A stretch of 35,558 bases of DNA, taken from positions 1 through 35,558 of the forward strand of contig JAEXDA010000079.1 in assembly GCA_023401925.1 (NCBI GenBank), given 5' to 3'. Below, one piece after another: positions 15,135-22,972 of the stretch. The notes below the pieces were generated by a model. The model was given only the letters and a program-made list of their open reading frames with translations. It made no database searches and had not been told where the DNA came from. How positions within the stretch are numbered: position 1 is the first letter of the stretch; each line of letters begins with the position of its first letter. The DNA comes from Bacillota bacterium (GTDB lineage Bacteria > Bacillota > UBA4882 > UBA8346). The translations under genes were made by a program, and so were the position numbers.

Positions 15135-16352
15135 TTATATATGCAATATTTTCTGCGCTTTAGGCGCCCGCAGCCTTTCAGCCGAACGCAATCCCGAACC
15201 CAACAAAGGCCTCACATAATATCGAAAGGCATCCGTCACATCATTACCTTCTTTGTTAATGAATTCATCCGGCATATGTTTGGTTTTACCGGCAACATCG
15301 GCTAAGGGCGAGAGTTTATAATCGACCGAATAGGATCCGGTCCGGTGAATGGTAATGGAACCGTCCATATTATGCCAGATGGCGAATTGGGCGGCTTTTT
15401 CCCCAACCTCGCGGGCCTCATGTTGGTCAACGTCCGAGACGCAACCGAAAAATGATCTTTGCAGATATCCAAAGGTATCCGAACGAACCCGCTTGATGTT
15501 TAACTTCTCCTTAACATAATCGGCCAGTACATCTCCCAAAGCGCCGGTTCCCGAAAGCTGGACATTACCATGGGCATCTTTTTCAATATTCTTCTGCAAT
15601 TGGATTATAATCGGGTTTCCTTTATCGTCGGATATCCCTTCGGAAACAACAATTAAACAACGTCCTAATTTATCATATACCTTTTTAACATCCCGGAGGA
15701 AGTTTTCTACGATAAAGGGTCTCTCCGGTAAATAAATCAGGTGCGGCCCATCATCCTCATATTTCTTGGCAATGGAGGAGGCGGCCGTCAAAAACCCGGC
15801 ATGTCTTCCCATCACAACTCCGATATATACCCCAGGCAATGCCCGGTTATCCAAATTGGCTCCAATGGTGGCCTGAGCAACAAAGCGGGCCGCCGAACCG
15901 TAGCCGGGGGTATGATCATTCATCACCAAATCATTATCGATAGTTTTTGGAATGTGGATAGCACGGAACTCATAATCGGACAGCTCGGCCTCATGATTGA
16001 CGATCCGGACCGTATCCGCGGAGTCATTGCCGCCGATATAAAAGAAATAACGGACATCATGGGCCTTAAAAACTTCGAAGATTTCTTTGCAATATTTTTC
16101 ATCGGGCTTGTCACGGGTGGAAAACAAGGCCGATGACGGTGTTTCGGCAACCTGTTCCAGATTGTGGGTGGTCTCTTGAGTTAGATCCATAAAGTCTTCA
16201 TTAATAATCCCCTTCACCCCGTTGATTGCACCATAAACTTTGGAAACCTGGACAAATTTCCGGGATTCGAGGACCACACCGACCAAAGATTGATTAATAA
16301 CCGCTGTAGGTCCGCCTCCTTGGGCCACTACAACTTTACCTTCCAGCTTCAT
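15135..16352 (-). CDS. pfp: Pyrophosphate-dependent 6-phosphofructokinase
   Basis: A 405-residue phosphofructokinase that phosphorylates fructose 6-phosphate, reversibly if PPi is the donor, in glycolysis/gluconeogenesis. The start GKVVVAQGGGPTAVINQSL binds the phosphoryl donor. GGND at 107-110 replaces the GGDG of ATP enzymes: Asp in place of the second Gly is the known PPi marker. PKTIDND (135-141) has the Lys typical of PPi enzymes. MGRHAGFLT and PERPF follow. The length fits the long single-subunit class common in anaerobes. ATG 16352 follows AAAGGGGG at a good distance; an upstream extension to 16415 is unlikely. Monocistronic as far as seen. Confidence 0.9.
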   Translation of the reverse strand: MKLEGKVVVAQGGGPTAVINQSLVGVVLESRKFVQVSKVYGAINGVKGIINEDFMDLTQETTHNLEQVAETPSSALFSTRDKPDEKYCKEIFEVFKAHDVRYFFYIGGNDSADTVRIVNHEAELSDYEFRAIHIPKTIDNDLVMNDHTPGYGSAARFVAQATIGANLDNRALPGVYIGVVMGRHAGFLTAASSIAKKYEDDGPHLIYLPERPFIVENFLRDVKKVYDKLGRCLIVVSEGISDDKGNPIIIQLQKNIEKDAHGNVQLSGTGALGDVLADYVKEKLNIKRVRSDTFGYLQRSFFGCVSDVDQHEAREVGEKAAQFAIWHNMDGSITIHRTGSYSVDYKLSPLADVAGKTKHMPDEFINKEGNDVTDAFRYYVRPLLGSGLRSAERLRAPKAQKILHI

Positions 16353-16499
16353 GATGATTCCCCCTTTTGGTGTTAATTTTATATTGCCTATTTCTAAAAC
16401 TTCCGTTAAAATCACTGGTAAAAATTCGCTTTTCTAAATGAAAATTCCTGCCCCTTTTTTATGTTGAGTGGATAATTCACTGATAAGTTTATGATTACA

Positions 16500-16536
16500 A
16501 ACAAAATAGCCAGCAAATCCACGTTCTGCTGACTAT
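16500..16536 (-). terminator. Rho-independent terminator of the DHPS gene
   Basis: On the minus strand ATAGTCAGCA and TGCTGGCTAT form a stem (16536-16527 with 16515-16506), followed by TTTTGTTTG. It lies about 28 bp after the DHPS stop. Confidence 0.75.
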
Positions 16537-16563
16537 TCATTACTTAATAGATATTAGTCATTC

Positions 16564-17400
16564 CTAAATGCGGAGGGTATCATTCTCAGCCCCTCCCTCC
16601 AAAGTTTTCAATACCTTCAACGCATCCCCCAAAGCCCTGACATCGTGAGTCCGGATATATTCGACTCCCATTTCACACAAATAGATTTCCGATGCCAGAG
16701 TCGCCGCACCTCTTTCAAGAGGCGCCCGCCCGCCGACGATGGTGCTTAAAAACGATTTCCGGGAAACACCTACCAATACCGGCAAATGAAAATATTCTTT
16801 CAGCACTCCGATATGTTTTAATGCAAAGGTTGAAGACTCCGGGTTTGAGCCCAGGAAAAATCCCATTCCCGGATCGAGAATGATCCGTTTAAGAGGTATA
16901 CCTGCACCTTGAAGGGCTTTCAAACGTTCTTCAAAAAATTCGATAATCCCCTTAAATACCTTATCCGGTTTTGTTTCCACCATTGTAGCCGGGCCTAGAC
17001 GTTGTACTGAATGCATCACAATCAATTTGCAGCTGGAATCAGCCAATTCAGGATAGATTACCGGATTGGGAAATCCCTGAATGTCGTTCTGAAATTGGAC
17101 TCTTTTTTGAATGGCATACCTTTGCACTGTAGGGTTGAATGTATCGACCGAAACCGGTATATTCCTGGAGTGCAACAAGTCTATTACCGGATTTAAACGG
17201 TCTATTTCCACCTCCGGCGGGACGGGCTTGGTTTCCGGATTACTGGAGGCTGCCCCGATATCAATGATAGCGGCTCCGTCATCGATCAACTGTTCCGCCT
17301 TTTTTAAGGCCTTCTCCGGTTCCAGATAACATCCGCCATCGGAAAAACTGTCCTCGGTGATATTTAAAATCCCCATTATCTTGGGTGTGATAATTTTCAT
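16564..17400 (-). CDS. folP: Dihydropteroate synthase, Sul-like variant
   Basis: A 278-residue DHPS that joins p-aminobenzoate to dihydropterin pyrophosphate in folate synthesis. ILNITEDSFSDGG (11-23) and SRKS (213-216) are universal DHPS marks. Unusually, the DIGGESTRPG motif of housekeeping enzymes is replaced by DIGAASSNPE (47-56). It also has NDIQGFP, KLIVMHSVQ and DPGMGFFLG (176-184). From memory these match the plasmid enzymes Sul1-Sul3, which have the same SSNP, MHSVQ and PGMGFFLG blocks and discriminate against sulfonamides. A chromosomal ancestor or relative of sul genes is thus plausible; resistance itself is inference. AAAGGAGTG precedes the ATG. No other folate genes or integron parts adjoin it, so it does not look newly mobilised. 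Confidence 0.85.
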   Translation of the reverse strand: MKIITPKIMGILNITEDSFSDGGCYLEPEKALKKAEQLIDDGAAIIDIGAASSNPETKPVPPEVEIDRLNPVIDLLHSRNIPVSVDTFNPTVQRYAIQKRVQFQNDIQGFPNPVIYPELADSSCKLIVMHSVQRLGPATMVETKPDKVFKGIIEFFEERLKALQGAGIPLKRIILDPGMGFFLGSNPESSTFALKHIGVLKEYFHLPVLVGVSRKSFLSTIVGGRAPLERGAATLASEIYLCEMGVEYIRTHDVRALGDALKVLKTLEGGAENDTLRI

Positions 17401-17490
17401 AGCTTCATCACTCCTTTAGCTATCAGGCCAGACACTATCAACCCTCACCGGCCCGGATAAAAGATCCGGTTTTTACAAAAATTGTCCTCA

Positions 17491-18105
17491 TTAATCCACA
17501 TTTTCAGCCAGTTCGATATCCGATACTTTTCCTTTGGCTTGCCCAAACTTAATATAACTTAACTGCCGCTCGTAGAATAGGGAACCCAGATCATCATAGA
17601 TGTTTTCTGAGGGCAAGCCGTATCTCTTTTTTACCAAATCAACCGGATCGCCGACCTTAATCCCGCGATAAGACTGAAATTTAGCGGTTTTAACAGTTAT
17701 CATAAAGAGATGACCAATATCTTGTGGCCTGGGGGTGGTCTTTTTAGCCGAATTTTGAAAACCTACTTCTAAATCGGAATAATTCCAATATGTACAAAAA
17801 ACATTATAATCGGCATTATTGGGAGATTCCACCGTGATAGCCCTAGTCCGAAGAGGAGCGCCATAAAGATTGAGGACATCTTCCGATGAGATTCCCAATT
17901 TCAACCTGGCTAGCCGCATGTCATCATCACGATAGGTGGATTCAAATGATTTTCCATCGCTCCTATCATTCCATTTTGTGGGGAACTCTTTGATATTTTG
18001 ACTTATAATCTGTTGGGCGTAGTGACTGATAAACCTCATATTTAAAGCACAAACGATGATTATCATTAGGACTACCATGATTAAGAGCCAAGCGTTTCGT
18101 TTCAT
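17491..18105 (-). CDS. Membrane-anchored protein with two SmpA/DUF4309-like repeats
   Basis: A 204-residue protein. One N-terminal membrane segment (about 5-23, WLLIMVVLMIIIVCALNM) would anchor an extracytoplasmic domain. Two similar units follow: LGISSEDVLNLYGAP (about 71-85) and IKVGDPVDLVKKRYGLP (about 150-166). Each is then continued by strands (YWNYSDLEVGF; SLFYERQLSYIKF). This G-x-s-x-x-x-V-x-x-x-Y-G-x-P pattern is shared by BamE/SmpA-like folds and DUF4309 proteins. Function is not known; an envelope role is inferred. It is on the strand of the DHPS gene, 90 bp upstream of it. The ATG at 18105 is preferred over a TTG just before. Confidence 0.65.
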   Translation of the reverse strand: MKRNAWLLIMVVLMIIIVCALNMRFISHYAQQIISQNIKEFPTKWNDRSDGKSFESTYRDDDMRLARLKLGISSEDVLNLYGAPLRTRAITVESPNNADYNVFCTYWNYSDLEVGFQNSAKKTTPRPQDIGHLFMITVKTAKFQSYRGIKVGDPVDLVKKRYGLPSENIYDDLGSLFYERQLSYIKFGQAKGKVSDIELAENVD

Positions 18106-18126
18106 CAATGTTCAACTCTTTCCTCT

Positions 18127-18585
18127 TTATAAATTCGACCGATTAATCCATTCCGGCAAGTTTACCATTAATTCTTTCAAGATACTTTCGGCATTGTTTT
18201 CAAATACTTTGAAGTTTCCATGATAGGCTTCAGCCCCACTACCAGAGACTAAATCCGACACTCCCCGAAGTATCAGTGTCTTGATGTTGTTTTTAGAGGA
18301 TACCCAGGCAATGGCTCCCGACTCTCAGTCTGCAGCTATGGCACCGTACTTTTGATTGACAATCAATGACGGTTTCCAGCGTTCAATCGCATATTGGGTG
18401 GAAGCTGCAGCGGCAATTTTACCCCAACCGCCCTGAAAGAAAATTACGTCATGACCCATCGGGGTATCGAAATTTTCAAAATACTGACCAAAGGGAGACG
18501 TTCTGGATAGCGGATTTATCAATATATTACAAATAATCTTCCATTCAATATCGGATGATATCATGACCACAATCAGGGACCGCAT
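18127..18585 (-). pseudogene. MTA/SAH-nucleosidase-like phosphorylase, decayed
   Basis: The frame of 153 codons starts SLIVVMISSDIEWK, passes through FFQGGWGKIAAAASTQYAIERW and LIVN, and ends SSKNNIKTLILRGVSDLVSG, both ends of a purine-nucleoside phosphorylase-family protein. Codon 87 (18325-18327) is TGA in AAD-stop-ESGAIAWV, where family members have ADWESGAIAWV, so TGG to TGA is the likely change. About 100 residues between LIVN and the ADxES region, including the usual GTCGG substrate loop, are missing. Two independent lesions argue for a dead gene, not for recoding. It lies between the anchored protein and the GerMN gene on the same strand. Confidence 0.8.
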
Positions 18586-18647
18586 TTAAATTCCTCCGAA
18601 TCTAAAACATTCTTCCCAAAGTCCTCTCCAGAACGTTACGTCCCTAA

Positions 18648-18676
18648 CAAAAAAGCCCCGGAAAGGAGCCTTTTTT
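18648..18676 (-). terminator. Terminator, possibly bidirectional
   Basis: AAAAAAGCCCC and GGAGCCTTTTTT around GGAAA form an imperfect stem with A- and T-runs on both sides. It lies about 37 bp after the stop of the GerMN gene. Confidence 0.55.
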
Positions 18677-18712
18677 CAACTATTCAATGATACCAGATAA
18701 TGCCCATCCATT

Positions 18713-19288
18713 CTAAAAAAACTCCGGATCCACCACCTGATCGTTATATCCCAAAAGTCCCGAAACATCAACATGACCTGCTAAAGATTCAATCTCTTTT
18801 CCCTCGACCAAAATCTTCACCCGAAAAACATCGGGAAATTTGGTGAGAGTATTCACAATCGAAGCGACGGCTAACATTTCCGTAGAGGCGCCCACATTAA
18901 TCTCCGTAACTTTCGAGTTTAAGTTTACATAGGCGACCCCTTTTTTGATTGTAAGGTCGATGATCTTCGTATCCTTGGGAAAGAGCGGCAATAACTTCGA
19001 ATCGGCGGTCGGACCGGCGAACAGGGCATTTAAGGCTTGGATATGCAAGTCTTGATCCATTTTTACATGGTATAACACCGGTTTTAAATAAAAATTGACA
19101 GCCGCCGGTTTTAAAAAGAATACCACGACTTCGGCTTGGTTCACTTTGCCATTGAAATCAGGCTTTATTTTTGGAGTTTCGACGCTTGTCCCCTCAAAGG
19201 GAAACATTCCGGCCCGGCCCCAAAGAAACCCGCCTATTCCCACTACAATCAAGAATATAATGATCAACACGGTCGTAGAACGTCGCAT
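18713..19288 (-). CDS. GerMN-domain protein
   Basis: A 191-residue protein. An N-terminal membrane anchor (about 6-24, TVLIIIFLIVVGIGGFLWG) is followed by a GerMN domain at about 53-175: VVFFLKP, ALNALFAGPTADSKLLP, KIIDLTIKKGVAYVNLNSKV, TEMLAVASIVNTLTKFP and VEGKEIESLAGHVDVS, the last block highly characteristic. GerMN domains occur in GerM and related spore or cell-wall proteins of spore formers; the molecular role is unclear, with peptidoglycan or envelope binding suspected. The Asp/Glu-rich end DPEFF is not a known motif. The ATG at 19288 follows GGGGG; TTG 19291 is adjacent. It is 15 bp downstream of the barrel-like gene on the same strand, so they may be co-transcribed. Confidence 0.85.
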   Translation of the reverse strand: MRRSTTVLIIIFLIVVGIGGFLWGRAGMFPFEGTSVETPKIKPDFNGKVNQAEVVVFFLKPAAVNFYLKPVLYHVKMDQDLHIQALNALFAGPTADSKLLPLFPKDTKIIDLTIKKGVAYVNLNSKVTEINVGASTEMLAVASIVNTLTKFPDVFRVKILVEGKEIESLAGHVDVSGLLGYNDQVVDPEFF

Positions 19289-19303
19289 CAATCATGCCCC
19301 CTA

Positions 19304-20050
19304 TCAGAATTTATGCTCAATTCCCAACCGGTATTTCATGTCATGATCGTAATAATCATTAAAATTGATAATTAGATTGGTCCGTTGACTCAAAGCGTAT
19401 CGGAAACTGGTATCCGTAAAAATTTCTCCACTTGCATATAACAAAGGTTTAAAATTCAAGCTAAATTTGCTCCACACTCCGGAAAAATCGCCACGCAGAA
19501 AGAATTGGGGGTCGTTTTCCGTATTATAACTGTAAGGTTTAAATCCATCACCGGTATTGCCGCTGATTCCGGCAAAAATGTACTGGTGCTTGTACATCTC
19601 GATCCGCCAGGCAACTTCATAGTTAGACCAATCTTTCCCTTCATAATTGTAGTTATAAAAACCCTTCAACCTCAGATTGCTGGTGCCAAAAGGGGTTTCA
19701 AAATCTATACCGGCATAGGGTATTGTTTCTTCAGGCTGCGAGTCGTAACGGGCGCCGAGCTTAATACCGAACCAACTGTTAGCCTGATAGCGCAGATCGG
19801 TTCGCAGGTAGTAATCCCGCTCATCGTTATATTTCTTTTCCGATACATAATCGGTTACTTCCCCGGCCTCGCCATTGAGGGTAAGTTTATCAGTGAGTTT
19901 ATAGTCACCTTGTACCAAGCTTTTATTTCCGATGAGAACATTGAAATCTCCCTTGGAGGTATTCTCTTCAGCCCAGGCCGGAATGGTTATGCCCGGTATC
20001 GCGATACCCAATAATAGTACGATCACAATAATACTGGCTATTTTCTTCAA
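19304..20050 (-). CDS. Putative outer-membrane beta-barrel protein
   Basis: A 248-residue protein with a signal peptide of about 27 residues (KKIASIIVIVLLLGIAIPG, cleavage near AWA-EEN). The mature part is nearly all alternating-polarity strands rich in Tyr, Phe, Asn and Asp, such as YYLRTDLRYQANSWFGIKLGARYD, here seen as two strands, SNLRLKGFYNYNY and TNLIINFNDYYD. It ends with YRLGIEHKF. A C-terminal Phe after an amphipathic strand is the classic recognition signal of outer-membrane barrels. The start is TTG 20050, because GGAG lies 8 nt upstream. If right, the organism is diderm. Homology to a named porin family is not recognised. It precedes the GerMN gene by 15 bp. Confidence 0.7.
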   Translation of the reverse strand: MKKIASIIVIVLLLGIAIPGITIPAWAEENTSKGDFNVLIGNKSLVQGDYKLTDKLTLNGEAGEVTDYVSEKKYNDERDYYLRTDLRYQANSWFGIKLGARYDSQPEETIPYAGIDFETPFGTSNLRLKGFYNYNYEGKDWSNYEVAWRIEMYKHQYIFAGISGNTGDGFKPYSYNTENDPQFFLRGDFSGVWSKFSLNFKPLLYASGEIFTDTSFRYALSQRTNLIINFNDYYDHDMKYRLGIEHKF

Positions 20051-20269
20051 TTGATTTGCTCCTTCCTTCTTCCATCTATCAACAAAACGTTCTTCGTAAA
20101 CTTTCGTTCCAGAGGTTAAGCAGAAAGACATTGATCATAGTTCGCTACATTATAAAATATTCCTCTTTCAAGCACCAAAACGAAGGGAGTAATCATTAGC
20201 GAAATGCTTAATAATAGGCAACTCTGGCTTAAAAAGGCTGGGATTGAATTGTTATCCACTGGACCCATT

Positions 20270-21190
20270 TTATTCGACCGGCTTTTCCAATAAAACCAGA
20301 CTTCCCCTGTCGATATCAACCTCAGCCATCACTCCTTGGGGGATGGTCCATTGATTGGCGATATGGCCAATGGGAAAACCGTAAGCTGCAGGACATTTTA
20401 GAGTCCTTAACCTTTCGGTAAATATTTCTATCAGTTGATTTTCATCCCGCTGCGGCAAAGGAACACACCTTCCGACAATTACCCCGGCAGCAGATGGAAG
20501 AATGCCCGAGATGATAAGCTGAGTTAACATACGGTCAATCCGGTAGGGCGGTTCCCCAACTTCTTCCAAGAATATGATCGCGCCTTCCAGGTTCGGTAAA
20601 AACCGGGTTCCTGTCAACGCAGCGATCATCGACAGGTTCCCGCCTAAAATAATCCCTTGGACTTTGCCGCTGCGAATAGGGACATAGGATTCCCGGCTTC
20701 CGGAAGGCCACTCCAACTCAACCGAGTTCTCCCCTCTCAGAGTTTTGAAGGTTTGGTTCATCGTAAATTCCCCTTTTAAGCTGGTTAAAACCGGTCCATG
20801 AAAAGTTACTAAGCGAACCTGTGACCATAAAGCCATTTCCAGTGCGGTGATATCGCTGAATCCAATCATGATTTTGGGCTTTTTCCTGAACAAATCATAC
20901 CATAATTGGGGTAACAAACGAAGGCTCCCATAGCCCCCCCGCAAGCACCAGATGGCGCTAATTTCATCATTTTGCCACAATCCTTCCAAATCAGCCTGTC
21001 TAAAGATATCAGCGCCTGCCATATCACTATCCATGGGAGTGACCGTCTTGCCTAAAACAATCGAATACCCCCATTTGGCAAGTGTAGAAGTTTCCCCGGT
21101 AATTTCATCGAGAGAATGCATAGGACTGGCTGGTGCGGTTACGCCGATTTTGTTCCCTAACCGCAGCGCCCCGCCTTTAATCTTTTTCAC
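20270..21190 (-). CDS. S66 family LD-carboxypeptidase
   Basis: A 306-residue serine peptidase of the LdcA/MccF family, which cleaves the L,D bond of muropeptides in peptidoglycan recycling or self-protection. LGNKIGVTAPASP opens the fold, WCLRGGYGSLRLLP and IGFSDITAL (nucleophile Ser) lie in the N-domain, and FLEEVGEPPYRIDRML (Glu) and FPIGHIANQWTIPQG (His) complete the triad. GTG 21190 is chosen because GAGGTGG lies about 5-6 nt upstream and the protein then begins as family members do; ATG 21208 is possible. The longer frame to 21367 runs into the gerAA start. It is divergent from the gerA operon, which may be coincidence or may link wall turnover with germination. Confidence 0.88.
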   Translation of the reverse strand: MKKIKGGALRLGNKIGVTAPASPMHSLDEITGETSTLAKWGYSIVLGKTVTPMDSDMAGADIFRQADLEGLWQNDEISAIWCLRGGYGSLRLLPQLWYDLFRKKPKIMIGFSDITALEMALWSQVRLVTFHGPVLTSLKGEFTMNQTFKTLRGENSVELEWPSGSRESYVPIRSGKVQGIILGGNLSMIAALTGTRFLPNLEGAIIFLEEVGEPPYRIDRMLTQLIISGILPSAAGVIVGRCVPLPQRDENQLIEIFTERLRTLKCPAAYGFPIGHIANQWTIPQGVMAEVDIDRGSLVLLEKPVE

Positions 21191-21310
21191 CTGCGCCACC
21201 TCACCCATTGAAAATAATTGCCGATAAAGTTCATTTACCAAAATTACGATCCGGGAATGAAAAAGTATGAAACTGCTAATAATGACAAAAGCTAATCGGG
21301 GAGGCATCCA

Positions 21311-22972
21311 ATGAAACTCTGGGATCTGGTAAAAAAAATCTTTAAATTCGGGGCTCAACAAAACCAATTTTCCTTTTCAGGCGCACGTAATGGTTCATTT
21401 AAACGCCCCCCTCTCCATGATGAAAAATCCGAAGCTGAAAGAGTCCTCAGCAAAAACTTAAAAGAAAACCGCTGTATGCTGGAGAAAATTTTTGAAATTC
21501 CCGCCAATATGGATTTTGTGATACGGGAATTTCAAATCCCCGGCTTAAATGTGGATGCTTTCATTATATATATAGATGGAATGGCCGATCGTAATACTCA
21601 AAACTTCGCCGTATTGCAACCTTTAATGGTTTTAACTCCCGGGGAAATTTCCAGCAAAAATCCCATCGAAACCATCTCCCAAAAACTCCTTCCCGAAAGT
21701 CAAATTGTCAAAAACAACAAGATAAATGACATTATCGACGCCGTCCTGGATGGTTCCAGCATATTGTTGATCGACAATTCTGACGAAGCTTTGATCATTG
21801 AAACCAAAGGCTGGGAACACCGGGGGATCGAAAAGCCCGCCAATGAACATGTAGTCCGGGGGCCCCAGGAGTCATTTTCTGAGACCTTTAGGGCCAATAC
21901 GGCCAGTGTCCGGCGCTATATCAAAGATCCTAAATTAATGACCGAAATCCTCCGGGTTGGACGCCGCAGCCGAACCCTTGTCGGTGTCATGTATCTTAAA
22001 GATGTCGCCAACCCCAAGCTGGTTGAGGAAGTGAAGTACAGAATTAAGACGATCAGCGAAACTACGGATTATATATCGGAAACCGGGACTCTGGAAGAAT
22101 ATCTGGAAGACCATCCCAAGTCACTCATCCCGCAAATGCTCTCTACCGAAAGGCCCGACCGGCTGGCAGCCCATGTTCGGGAAGGTTACGTAGGGATTGT
22201 CATGCAAAACAGCCCATTTTCACTGGTTGTACCCACAACATTCGCGATTTTTCTTCATGCTGCCGAAGATTATTACATACGTTGGCCCTTTGGCAACTTT
22301 TTACGTTTAATCCGGGCGGCCTCGATTTTTATAGCCTTGCTGTTGCCGGCATTTTATATTGCCGTCGTCAATTACCACCAGGAAATGATACCCACCGATT
22401 TATTGCTCGCTATGACCGCCGCCCGGGAAACAGTTCCTTTCCCTGCTATTGTGGAGATTCTATTCATGGAATTCGCCTTCGAGCTCATTCGCGAAGCGGG
22501 AATCCGGATTCCCGGCGTTATCGGGCCGACGATAGGAATTGTCGGCGCATTGATTCTGGGGCAAGCCGCAGTTGCAGCTTCTATCGTCAGCCCTATTTTG
22601 ATTATCGTGGTGGCAATTACGGCTCTTGGCTCATTTGTGGTACCAAATTACAATGCATCCTTTACTATCCGCTTATTACGATTTGCATTTACAATATTGG
22701 CAAGTATCATGGGTTTTTTTGGAATTGCTTTCGGGGTTTTTGTCATGACTCTCCACACCTCAACTTTAAATAGTTTTGGAGTGCCTTTTCTTTCGCCGAT
22801 AACTCCCTTCCGGTCCAAATCAGACGACCGTATTATCAGACCCAAGTCCTTTGCACAACGTTTTCGGCCGTTTTTTCTAAACCCCCTTGATATAATCCGT
22901 CAGGACAAAAAAACCCGTCCCTGGGACCGGCCTGGACAGAATGAAAATAAGGGAGATGAATCGGAATCTTGA
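21311..22972 (+). CDS. gerAA: Spore germination protein GerAA, GerA family
   Basis: A 553-residue A subunit of a GerA-type nutrient germinant receptor in the spore inner membrane. The N-terminal soluble domain runs to about residue 300 (VIREFQIPGLNVDAFIIYIDGM, SILLID, VRGPQESFSETFRANTA, RVGRRSRT). The multi-spanning membrane region at about 310-500 includes IFIALLLPAFYIAV, ETVPFPAIVEILFMEFAFELIREAGIR (seen in two parts) and IRLLRFAF. A basic and polar cytoplasmic tail follows. GGGGAGG precedes the ATG. Overlap with the next gene (TGATG) shows operonic coupling. The ligand cannot be predicted. Expression in the forespore (sigma-G) is expected from the family; I could not place a convincing promoter in the 21191-21310 divergent gap. 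Confidence 0.93.
   Translation: MKLWDLVKKIFKFGAQQNQFSFSGARNGSFKRPPLHDEKSEAERVLSKNLKENRCMLEKIFEIPANMDFVIREFQIPGLNVDAFIIYIDGMADRNTQNFAVLQPLMVLTPGEISSKNPIETISQKLLPESQIVKNNKINDIIDAVLDGSSILLIDNSDEALIIETKGWEHRGIEKPANEHVVRGPQESFSETFRANTASVRRYIKDPKLMTEILRVGRRSRTLVGVMYLKDVANPKLVEEVKYRIKTISETTDYISETGTLEEYLEDHPKSLIPQMLSTERPDRLAAHVREGYVGIVMQNSPFSLVVPTTFAIFLHAAEDYYIRWPFGNFLRLIRAASIFIALLLPAFYIAVVNYHQEMIPTDLLLAMTAARETVPFPAIVEILFMEFAFELIREAGIRIPGVIGPTIGIVGALILGQAAVAASIVSPILIIVVAITALGSFVVPNYNASFTIRLLRFAFTILASIMGFFGIAFGVFVMTLHTSTLNSFGVPFLSPITPFRSKSDDRIIRPKSFAQRFRPFFLNPLDIIRQDKKTRPWDRPGQNENKGDESES

Noticed and set aside
16564..17400. DHPS as a recently acquired mobile resistance gene
   Set aside because: No integron, IS or resistance neighbours; base composition matches the flanking genes and it has its own terminator.
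17453..17474. CCGGAT-ATCCGG hairpin followed by TTTTT on the plus strand
   Set aside because: No plus-strand gene ends here; both neighbours are on the minus strand, where no T-run follows, so a functional terminator is not supported.
18325..18327. TGA in the nucleosidase-like gene as a selenocysteine or recoded codon
   Set aside because: The family has Trp at this site, no SECIS-like element was seen, and the gene also lacks about 100 central residues, so it is a pseudogene.
21191..21367. Longer N-terminus of the S66 peptidase overlapping gerAA
   Set aside because: The extension is hydrophobic and unlike the family, overlaps the gerAA start, and a better-signalled GTG is present at 21190.
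22282..22773. Long plus-strand frame inside gerAA
   Set aside because: It is an out-of-frame shadow of gerAA with no ribosome site and arginine-rich, implausible composition.
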